Shown here in pieces: positions 22,830 to 33,084 of a stretch of DNA of 64,000 nt. Location of the stretch: NCBI RefSeq assembly GCF_040802235.1, contig NC_133157.1:23081501-23145500 (forward strand), written 5' to 3'. The stretch is from Manis javanica. Taxonomy: Eukaryota; Chordata; Mammalia; Pholidota; Manidae. Numbering within the stretch: the first letter of the stretch is position 1; each line of letters opens with the position of its first letter. Position numbers and translations under genes: made by a program. A model generated the notes under the pieces. The model made no database searches. It saw nothing but the letters and a program-made list of their open reading frames with translations, and was not told the origin of the DNA.

Positions 22830-23600
22830 TTTCCCACTCCAAGATGATAATCTCCTAGAGCTTTTAGTGTTTTTTAAAAATATGCTTCTGTAAGAAGTGT
22901 TTTATTCAGTTTTTCTTCCCAAATGTCTATGCAATTGTCCAACTTTCTTGAATATTCCATCTTTTCTCCCTGATTTTGCTATGCCACCCATACAAGATGC
23001 TAAATTTCCATACACATTGGTGACAATTTATGGACTCTATTCACATCCACATACCTGTATATTCCTGTGCTGAAATCATACTGGTTTATTTATCGCAACT
23101 TTACTAAAAAATTTTAGTATCTCACTAAAAAAAATTAGTACTAAAAATTTAGTACTTTCCTACTATTTTATTTTTCAGAATTTCTCTGTAGTCCTATGTT
23201 TTTTCTTTTTAATTTTGGTAATATTTTACCCAAATTCCCACAAATCACATTATTTTCATTATAATTGTAATGATTTATAGATTTAGGGAAAATTGCCATC
23301 TTTGTAAATGTTTTCTCTTTCCATCCTAGAAGGTGTATGTTAACTCTAAAACAGGTTTTCTCTCCAGTTTTAAGTCCCTAATTAGAATTCTAGAAACTTG
23401 ATTTTTTTTCACTTAGCTACTTTATTATTTAATTGTTCCATAAGTTTTCTTGGCCCTTCTAATTGTTCTAAGTCTCTGTTTTAGGCATGTAGTTTATAGA
23501 CAGTAGGGAGTATGGTTTCATTTTTGGAATGAAAAAATATTCATCAGTTTCATTTGCTGAGGATTTTATCTCATTCTCAGTGCTCAACAGATGTTTGTTC
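22830..23600 (-). mobile_element. Ancient L1 fragment, minus strand
   Basis: T-rich plus strand with antisense L1 ORF2 phrases in order: an ATTCCTGTGCTGAAATCATA 'accession' region, TTAATTTTGGTAATATTTTA, AAAATTGCCATCTTTGTAAA, AAGTTTTCTTGGCCCTTC. Heavily diverged. Confidence 0.6.
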
Positions 23601-23628
23601 TGCTTCTGTATTTTTATTTCAAATAGTC

Positions 23629-23973
23629 TGTATTAGTCTGTTCAGGCTGCTATAACAAAAATTCCATAGACTGGGTGCCCTAAACATTTCTCACAGTTCT
23701 AGAGGTGGGAAAGTCCACGCTCAGGGTGCCAGCAGATTTGGTGTCTCATTGAGAGTCAGATTCCTAATTCCTAGATGGCTGTGTTCTTGCTGTGTCCTCA
23801 CTAGTGGTGGGAAAGACACACAGGAGCAAGGGCACCAATCCCACCTGTGAGGGCCCCCCCATGATGTCATCTGATCCTAATCATCTCCCAGAGGCTCCAT
23901 CTCCTAATATTGTCACACTGGTGGGGAGAGTTCTGAAATGAATTTTGAGGAAACACACACATTCAATCCATAG
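23629..23973 (-). repeat. MLT1-type MaLR LTR, minus strand
   Basis: TGTATTAGTCTGTTCAGGCT, GCTATAACAAAAATTCCATA, GACTGGGTGCCC, CTTGCTGTGTCCTCAC, CAATCCCACCTGTGAGG and the end ACATTCAATCCATAGCA give a nearly full-length antisense MLT1 LTR. The retroposon at 23982 is inserted at its very end. Confidence 0.88.
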
Positions 23974-24151
23974 CAGTCTCTCTCTTTTTTTTTATAGCCT
24001 GATGAATTTTTTTTTTTGAGAGGGCATCTCTCATATTTATTGATCATATGGTTGTTAACAACAATAAAATTCTGTGTAGGGGACTCAATGCACAATCATT
24101 AATCAACCCCAAGCCTAATTCTCAACAGTCTCCAATCTTCTGAAGCATAAC

Positions 24152-24208
24152 GAACAAGTTCTTACATGGTGAACAAGTTCTTACATAGTGAATAAGTTCT
24201 TACATGGT
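24152..24208. repeat. Three tandem 19-bp units within the retroposon
   Basis: GAACAAGTTCTTACATGGT is repeated three times with one or two substitutions per unit, followed by a partial fourth GAACAG. Confidence 0.9.
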
Positions 24209-24341
24209 GAACAGTGCAAGGGCATTCATCACAGAAACTTTTGGTTTTGATCATGCATCATGAACTATAAACAATCAGGTCAATTATGATTATTTGTTTG
24301 ATTTTTATACTTGATTTACATGTGAATCCCACATCTCTCCC

Positions 24342-24368
24342 TTATTATTATTATTATTATTATTATTT
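24342..24368. repeat. (TTA)n microsatellite
   Basis: About nine uninterrupted TTA units inside the retroposon. Confidence 0.95.
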
Positions 24369-24829
24369 TTAATAAAATGCTGAAGTGGTACGTAGATGCA
24401 AGAAAGGTAGAAAACATAGTTTAGTGCTGTAAGAGGGCAAATGTAGATGATCAGGTCTGTGCCTATAGACTAAGTATTAATCCAAGCTAGACAAGGGCAG
24501 CAAAACATCCACGGAATATAGCAGTCTCTTTTGAGTCCCTATTTCTTTCTTTTTTTGGCAGTCTGCCTCACTACTGCCATCCAAATGTGTAGGTTTTTTT
24601 TTTATTCTAATACTTAAAATAGTCACTTTTATATCTCTTCAGATATAGGTTTTTGCTTAGAACTTCTGAGCACGGTCTCAAACTATTATACATTATTACT
24701 ACTTCTACAGTATGTAGAAGGATTTTTTTAATTTAAAGGATTTTTAACAAGTCACTAGAGTTGGGTGACAAGTTGGTCTGAAATTTCAAAGTACCACCGA
24801 TCTCTTCAGATAAAGTATACTGAATAGCT

Positions 24830-25015
24830 CTCATATTTTGAGTACTTACTATGGACCAGGCATTTCACATATGTTATCTCATTTAATCCAGAGACTACAT
24901 CAGAGACAGGTATTATTCGCATTTTCATGCAAAGAAATCAAGCCTCAAAAAGTGTAGGAAATGCCCAAGTTCAAACAGTAGTGGATTTGAACCACAGTCT
25001 CTTTTGACAATGTTT
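24830..25015 (-). repeat. MIR, antisense
   Basis: TGAGTACTTACTATGGACCA, GGCATTTCACATATGTTATC, TCATTTAATCC, then AAGTTCAAACAGTAGTGGAT and TTTGAACCACAG, in antisense MIR order. Confidence 0.8.
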
Positions 25016-25019
25016 CTGC

Positions 25020-28000
25020 TCTTGTCTGCTCCTCACATTCCTTCTACGTCTTGAGGAAATAAAAGCTAGGTCATCCTCCCCACCATATTCTTGTCTAGGA
25101 ATCAAATGAAAGTGTTGGAAGTGAGACTTCTCTAGTATATTTACTTTTGACTTTTGAATTATGTAAATGTTTTACACTTTGTGAAAAATAAAACCAACAG
25201 GGAAAATAAAGGTGACCCCCAAACTGAAAATAAAAGGAAACTAATAAACTTAACGCTTTATCAAATTGATTACATAACCACACAGAGAAAAGAATTATTT
25301 CAAGTGACTTTGGAACATGTTTGGTATAAATTCTGGCATACATTCTGGCATACTCTAAGGAAAGAGAATTGCAATTAATTTCAAACTTCACTCAGTAGTT
25401 TTATTATTAGGAGAAATATTTGTATCATAATTTTGAAAGTACTTTGTATATTAGGTTAGGACAAATAACATGTTATTTGGATCTAAATTTTTCATTGTGA
25501 GAGAAACGAGACACATAGAAAAATTGAAACCCTAGGTTAAATGTGACATGTTAATATGAACTCATGATTTAGATTTTTGCTGTCTCTATTCACTGACAAG
25601 ATCTAAAAGCAGCAATGTCCCTGTAGCAATGTTAACTGAGAATCTATCCCTCATTCTTGATGCTTTTGCTGCCAATTCTGGGTAAGCCTCCCCACATAGG
25701 TGAGAGAGGATTGCATGCCCTGGGCCTAGACTCTTTCAGGTAAGGAAATAATCCAGTGCTTACTTCAGCAGCCAGGGATTTCCCAGTTGTTGACCAGGGG
25801 TGTGGTCTGCTCCTGGTTTTCTCCATCATCTTTAAATGCCTTTTGTAAAGGCTACATTGCTAACTAATGCTTTTATGTGAAAGTGGACTTTTTTGGGTGA
25901 ATGTAAAGAAAGGGTTGTATCATGTCTTTGTTGATGGAAGGTGTTGAGAATAGAAAATCACGAGAATGTAAATCTGTGGGAATTAGCAAAAATTCCTGGA
26001 AGAACTTCAGATTTTCAAAGGCTATATGACTGGTAGGATCAAAGCTGATGTGACCAAGGAGGGGTGGTCCAGCTAAAATCTGGGATCTATGAAGGATAAA
26101 TAGAAAATTGCACTACAGTGTGTCTACAATAGGAAGAAAGGATAGAATTGGAAAAATACTAAGGCCCAGGGAAGCAAGGAAGGATCTAGAAGGTCCAGGG
26201 AGGAACCTACTAGTCTGGAAACTGTGGGGAGGGATTATGGGCTCACCTTCCTCTTATCAGTCCTCTCTTACCCTCAAGAATACTGTCACTGATCCCCAGC
26301 TCCGTGAGGGGGGCCCAGAACTCTGGTCCACAGCGCACATTACAACCATCAGTTGTCTGATGCTGCCTGTCACAAAAACTCTATCAGATGCCTCTCAGTG
26401 AATCTTGGAGCACTAGTTCCATTTTACATATTCTATGTCTTATGGGGTTCCTTTTTCCATTCTTCTACTATTTATAAAGGAATTAAAATTTACCAACATT
26501 TAGGAAAAACAGCCCTATCAGTTTGGCAAAGGAACATTAAGATCAGCCCCCAGCAGGTAAGAACTTTTTCATCTTTCTCTTACTACTTTTCTAAAAAGAA
26601 TCATGTTGACACAGTGAGCCACCTGAGATGGAAACGTGCAGGAAAGATTAGAATGTCACTGAGGGGAACAGGGCAGTGGTAGGAGAGGGAACTAGTGTGA
26701 TAAGGTTTATATTTGAAGTTCACAGGTCCTCTAGGCATGGTAGAGGGCTCTGGACAGAACCCTTACCACAGTGAGTCACTGGCCATGGACTGGATTATTG
26801 AGAGAGTTCAGGATACCTGCAGGAGGACACCATCCCAAGTCAGGTGTCTCTGGGCCATGGCTATCTTTTGTGCTGGGGCTGCTGGCAAGAACAATGTTCT
26901 GAGCCTCTGAAAGCCTCAGATCAGATGCTGGGACCGAAGTTCTGTCATTAGCGTCAAGTCCTGTGTGGAGTACACATATGCCTGCAGTTCTGGGAATCTG
27001 TGTCCATCTGGAGAGGACAGGGACTGAAAAAAATCAATTGAACATGACATACAGAAAACCCTTCTTGAAATTTTCAAAGGAAAAATGGACAATATTTTTA
27101 TCCCCTTTAAAGTGAATAACAGGGATGGATCATAGAGCTCTATTAATTCAATATAGAAAATCAGACTAACCGTGCATTGTGGGTGTCTGCAGCTTGCCTA
27201 GAGGGAGAGTGAAAATTCAGTCCTAGCTACTCTCTCTCCTCGTCTCTTAAGATCAGTGCAGAGTCAAAAAGAGGAACAAAGGTGTAGGTTAAAAGGCAAG
27301 GTTTTGTCTAGTCAACACTTGACTACCCAAAATTTAATCTTAATCTCACCTTTCCATGAGGATCCAGGTCCACAATCTCAGAATATCAACTGATCCCTAT
27401 TAGAAGACAGAGCCCTCAGCAGGGGCTCAGAGTCCCTGTTCTGCCCAACCACCTGAATAGAAGGATGGTGGAGCTGGGCATGGGTCTCACCCACTGGTGG
27501 CAGCGTGAGGTCTGCTGGGACCACTGCTGGCATTGGAGGCAGACCCTCCGGCCCTGACCCTCGACGGGCTGTTTACCTGCCTCAAGGCTTAATCCTCCAC
27601 GGTTCCAGACCTCGCAGGGTTGCTGTGAGGATCACAGGAGATAATGTCTGAGAAAGGCCTTACTATTATTGTCACGGACTCTTTTATCTTGAAGACCAAA
27701 TCTGTTGACTTTAGAGCCTCAGTGTCCCCCAAAGGGTCATTCCCCTCAGCCTCCTAACGCATCACTTTGCTCCTCCCTTCACAAGAACCCATGCTTTTGG
27801 ATTCTCAGATCGGAGAAGCTGCCTGAAAGAATCTGAGGTAGCCCACAGGATGGGCTTTCCTGGAGAACAGATTAGTCTCTCTCCCCTCCCCGCGATATCC
27901 CTCTTCCCAGGATGGCTGATGCAGCCTCAGGGCCTGGCCTGCAGGGGAAACCAGTGGGGAAGGGCATGTGAATGACACCTTGGTGTGAGGAGTATGACAA

Positions 28001-28715
28001 GGCTGTGAGGTCTGGGATGCTGGGGAATATAGTGTTTCCTGCTCTGCAGGCCCTCATCCCAGCTCTCTTGAGTTTAGCTTATTCCCCTTGTCTTCTGTGG
28101 CCGCTCGGACAAGCTCTCCCACAGACAATTCCTGATAGCCTTTCAGTCAAGATCCCTGCTGTGCTCTGTGTGATGTAGGGGCCACGGAAGCTGGCATTCT
28201 GCTGTCTGGGGAGCCTGCGGGAGATGCTGCCTCCAGTCCCTGCTCCCACTGCTCCTTGGAGCGGGTGCACTTGGCCTCTGCCTTCAGCCTCTTGTTGACC
28301 TCAGAAGGGCTATAACTAGCCCTTGTACCTCTGGTTTCCACTTATCACTGGATTCTCCAGAGGCCCAAGTTCCAGACCGTTTATGGACTCCATAACACTG
28401 GCTTCCATCTCCTCTGTGGACTCTCCAGAGGTACATATATCTCTGTCACCTCTTTGTTCGAGTTCCCTGTGGGGCCCATCTTCCCTCACTGAACCCTTAT
28501 GGTCTCCTTTCATCTGTGTTTTATTTTCTTAAAACACCTCCTTGTCACTCCTTTCCCCTCCATCAAATTTCCAACCAAAAGGTTTCTGAGCATTGTTTTG
28601 TTTAGGATCCACACCTTCCTTTCTGTAGATCACTTGATAGGGGGTTTTAGAATTCTGGTTATTTGGCCCATTAAGCTATTTTTCATCACCACATCACTTC
28701 TTGGTTGAGTCTTAT
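25020..28715. other. Intergenic, no gene seen
   Basis: No known family recognised. On the minus strand 28147-28513 two adjoining frames of 64-65 codons include a charged, coiled-coil-like stretch (EVNKRLKAEAKCTRSKEQWE). I could not match it to a gene and it may be a decayed insertion or chance. 27480-27620 is the most GC-rich part. Short 13-bp duplications of ATTCTGGCATAC occur at 25330-25354. Confidence 0.35.
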
Positions 28716-28719
28716 CACC

Positions 28720-29400
28720 TAGGAAATCAGCTGATTAATTCCATGAAATTGGTAGCAAAGGAAGTTGGGCGGCAGCACCCAGAGGAAAGTAAGTGCAAAC
28801 CCAGCAGACGGAATAATTGAATGTTGTAGCCGAATTATGAGCAAATGGCCACCTGATACCAAGGAATGACTAAGGTTAAAAAAAAACAGCATTAAAGATA
28901 AAAACCTTAGAGGTATCATAGAAATAGAAAAGAATTGTCAACAATTTAAACATTAACTTTGCAGAGAGGAAAGAACAAAGAAAAAGAGCACAAGCAGATG
29001 CAGGTTGAAGCCTGGCGCTCTGTGGCTCCGGTGGCCTTGTCTGGTTGGGGACATTCTTGGGGGAAGGTGGCACTTCTTGCAGTGGCTAGCATGGTCCTGA
29101 TAGTGTTGGGTAGCAGGTGCCACTTCCTGTAGTCATCTGTTTTGGAATGATTCCTCTGATCCCTCTGTTGGAGGTCTCAGGACAGCCTTCCAGTGATTTC
29201 ATGTGACGCCAACGTCTTTTAACTTGGGAGGCATGGGTTTACTGCTGTGTTAGTTGTTACCAGTACCTGGTAAGGTCCTTCCTCATTGAGGTTCGACTGC
29301 AGTCTTTCCTTGATGTCTAATCTAGAAACTTCAAAAATAAAGAAATTTGTGTTATTATTCAAGAGAGTAAAGGACAGAGAGTTAACAGAATATTTTGGTG
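28720..29400 (-). mobile_element. Degraded endogenous retrovirus fragment (integrase end / env start), minus strand
   Basis: On the minus strand around 29200-29310 a broken frame shows a gammaretrovirus-like integrase C-terminal motif (GPYQVLVTTNTAV). It is followed downstream by a degraded stretch in the position where env begins, with a hydrophobic run (about 28990-29070). Frameshifts and stops interrupt it throughout, and no LTR was located beside it. A relic with no coding capacity. Confidence 0.5.
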
Positions 29401-32400
29401 ATTCAAAAGAAAACTCTGTTATCTAGGCACAAAATAACTTGATCATTTAATGGAAAGAACACTCAAAATTTTACTCTTTTTTTATATTACCTATATTATA
29501 ATTTCCAATAAAAGATTTATAAGACTTTTTCTGTGAATACATCCATTTATATGGAATCCATTAATTCAAGGGACTATACTGTTGAATTTGTCTTTTTGTC
29601 ATTTATAGAATTAAAGTTTATTAATATTCCTTTATATGTATATGTAGACACACATGTATGCATAAAGTATATATCATAGAGTTAATTTTAGTTTTAAAAT
29701 AATTTCTCTTAGCATATTAAAACAAATACATGTATTACATTGAATTGTCATTTAATAAACAATTCCTTCACAGACATACTATATTCATTTTCTTATATGC
29801 ACTTTCATATTTTTCTGCAATTATTTATACTCAGAATAGTCTTAACAATTTTTATTAATCACCATATTTAGCCAAGGTAACCAATTTTTGTTTTCTCCAG
29901 GCACAGGGAAAACTAAAAGGCAAGAAACCCAAAACCGCCTAATTAAATTTTTATGAACATGCATTTTAAATTATCTTTTACATTTTCAGGAGCCAAATTA
30001 AACACATCATCCAAAGGCATTTTCACATTCTATTAATCTATAGCTCTTATATAATGTATATGAATAAGGATAAATTAAAACTACATATATAGAGATTTTT
30101 TTTTAGCTTAGAAGCTCTTCAGTATCCAAATATTACATATCAAGTAACTCAACATTTCCTAGTCTTAATATTTTAGCTAATTATTTGGAAACCACTAATT
30201 TAGCTAGAGCATTAAGTCTTCATGATTTGTAGTATTGTAAGAATTTACAAGATCAAAACCCTTTAAAAGACATGTGTCCTATGATTTTGCTTAAACGTAA
30301 TTTTATATTTTGTAATCTTAAAAAATGTGTTCCAATGATTCTTTTCTTATCCCATAAAACCAATATGCAAAATTTATAAAGTTAAAATCTTGAGAATTTT
30401 TATCTTAGGTATTATGTAAACTAGAATATTGTCTTAGCATTAATTTTACATAATAAAATCATGACAATCTAGACATAGTTTTTAACAAATATGATTAACT
30501 CATTCCAATTTGTCCAAAGTTTGTTTATCAGAAATATTACTGGATACTTTAAGGGATATACTTTATAAACTTTGTATTCATGGGCAAAATTTAAATAATC
30601 TTAAAATCATATTTAAAAGCTCTTATATTGAAACTAAGATATTTTCTTCTCTCATAGTTATAGTAGTGAAGGTTATTATTTAAATACATTTCTCTATATT
30701 CTATAATGCAAAAATAGTTTCTTGACTTTTTTCTTAGACATTTCCAACTATTGTATGCAAAATGATGGCAATGATCTTTATCTTTAAAATTTCTCAAGTG
30801 AGGGAAAAACAAGAGGGATAAAACAACAAAAATATAAGAAGTGAGAGCAGCTTTAGACAAATATGAAATTATCACTGTAAAAAGTTGCCCTCTCTCTGTG
30901 AGGAGAAGGGAGAAAGTTGAGATGCAGGAAAACCTTTTTTATATATGCACATAGATACATAAGAGAAAGCAATTAGAAGTTTAAATAGTAACTCAAACCC
31001 TTGACAATTTTATCAAGCCATACAATTAAAAGCCAGTGCTTATTAATCCCTACAAAAAGGAAGTGGAGGGGAAATCTCCCACATTAATCACAGTAATCTT
31101 TCTCTTTTAGACAGAACAGTTATACAGTCTCCTGAGAGTTGCTTTTCCCTTTTTGCCCCAGGCATTTCTCAGGTCAACATTCTTGTTTATGTCAAAGTTC
31201 CCCAAGTGGCCACTATAATTCTAATTTATGCTCCGTGAAGTTATGCCAGGAGGTAGCACAAACTTATCAGCAGACAAGCCCAGGAGAGATTGACTGTTGA
31301 TCAAAGATGAAGTATCACCTGTGTTTCTAGTCCTCAACCCCAAAGCTGCTTCTACTTGCTGACCTGAGAAACCAGCAGTCAGCTGGCTTGCAGAATGTAC
31401 GAAGCTCTTTCCCAAAGCCGATTTCTCATTCTCAGAGAAGACTGGGGAAACTCCTCATAGACAGAAGACGGACAAACAGAAGGCAGGAGATAGTATTAAA
31501 AGCCAAATTTCACCAGGGGACATCAAAGGCTGATCAGAAACCCAAAATTCCAGGAGGTAAATAATAAACTGATATTGAAGGACCAGAGAGACAACCAGAG
31601 TCTCAATTCAGTGTAAAACCACACAAAGAAAGAAACCTTACATGTCTTGAGACTTAAGGAGTCTTAGATATGCACATTATTACTGAGTCAAGAGGGCCAA
31701 TCCTTAGTAGGCAGGGTTTTGACCAAACACCAAGAGAAGCTCCAAATGCCCTAATTAGGACACCGGGAGCGAGTTGTGGTCTGACACAGTCTATTGGCTC
31801 CTTGCAGCAAGGAAGGTCACACGCCAGAGGAACCACAGCTTGGGAGAAGGGAGGCATTAGGTGAAAGTCATATGAAACAGTATTTTGGTAAGTTAAAGCA
31901 GGGCTGTGTGTAAAGGGGCAACATTAGGCCTGGATGGGGAAGTGGACACAGGGTCTCCTTTCCTTAGAAACTACAAATTGAGATACACATGGAATGTTAT
32001 ACCCCAAACCCCTTTATCTGAATCTGTGCCTGGGTTGGAAATCAAGGTGGCCGCCCTGTGTCAAAATTAATTAGATCCTGCAGGCAAGAGTGGGATGTTT
32101 TTTCCTACTGAAATACTTCAGAAGCAAATTTTCTGATAAACTATGATTTTAGAGAACAAAATTTCTAAGTAACAATAGTCATAGTGAGTAAGTAACATAC
32201 TACTGAGTGTCATTAGGACACTTAACAGCTGCAGTGTTTCATTGGGAGAAATAATTTTCTGCTAACTTTGCAGCTGGCTTTATCCGTGTTTTGTGTCTGT
32301 TTTCCCAGCTTGTGAATGGCATGGCAGGTTTTCATTTTCTCAGGCCAAACTAATTTTCACTTTCTCAGCAGGTAACCTAGTCTCTTGTTTCACCAGCTTG

Positions 32401-32590
32401 TGGAAGTTGCCAGAAAGAAGCTGCTGTGGCATGGGGACATCTGGTAGAGTGATAATTTCTTCCCTTTTCTGTTTTCCTCTTCCTAGCATGGGCTATGTAA
32501 CTTTAGGGCCAGTGCAGCCTGGGGTTATTCCTGAGGGAGGAACCCACAGGGAAGAGAAGAAAGCAAGCCTTGGGATGAGGTATAAAAGGA
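29400..32590. other. AT-rich gene-free stretch
   Basis: 29400-30900 is strongly AT-rich without recognised family motifs. 31020-31900 is more balanced and may be old ERV-derived sequence, but I found no decisive motif. No coding sequence. Confidence 0.4.
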
Positions 32591-33080
32591 ATACAGGTTT
32601 ACCCTGCTATCCAAAAGTAGAGCATTCCAATGAAACTTTTTTAAGCCGAAATGGTGTGAAGTGAAGCAATTAACATTAATTTATATGGAAAAACTTTTGA
32701 GCTTCCCAGATCCAAAAAATAACCTCTCCAAGGCTTTTCTGATGCTTTACGACATAACTTGTGAACAGATGCACAAAATAAAGCACAGATGCTCACAGAC
32801 ACAGTTCACAGCTCTGGCGGCTTGATGCTTGAGAGGCCGGGTGTGGCTCCCAGGAAGGAGCCGTGTGGGGCCGCTCTAGCTGCCTGGGTGCGCACTACCT
32901 CTAACAATGCTCACTGCCCATCAGACACTCTGAACGCTGTTTTCCCTTTTTGCCTCTTGTCATAGAAAGCAAAAATCCATTTCGGATTTCTTTCAGTTAG
33001 CGAAAACAATACTAATGTAGGGCTTTCGCAAAAGTGAAGTGGTGTAATGCTAACTTTCAAAGAGCCAGGGATACCTGTAT
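32591..33080. mobile_element. Non-autonomous DNA transposon with terminal inverted repeats
   Basis: Ends ATACAGGTTTACCCTGCTAT (32591) and CCAGGGATACCTGTAT (to 33080) are inverted repeats matching at about 16 of 22 positions, with AT-rich flanks compatible with a TA target. At 490 bp with no transposase, it fits a Tc1/mariner (Tigger-like) MITE. It has a GC-rich core (32800-32900). The exact family was not verified. Confidence 0.65.
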
Positions 33081-33084
33081 TATG

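Larger units (their letters stand above)
23982..24517 (-). mobile_element. Unclassified young retroposon, minus strand, complete 3' end
   Basis: Flanked by a perfect 12-bp target duplication ATAGCAGTCTCT (23970-23981 and 24518-24529). T-runs at 23985-23993 and 24007-24017 are the minus-strand poly(A) tail. These are hallmarks of L1-machinery retroposition. It has no coding sequence, an internal (TTA)n microsatellite and three 19-bp tandem units. Its 5' end (24385-24517) is about 95% identical to 11306-11426. It is not a SINE family I recognise. Confidence 0.8.

Noticed and set aside
27495-27525. CCACTGGTGGCAGCG as a CTCF site
   Set aside because: One base short of the core spacing when aligned, so a poor match.
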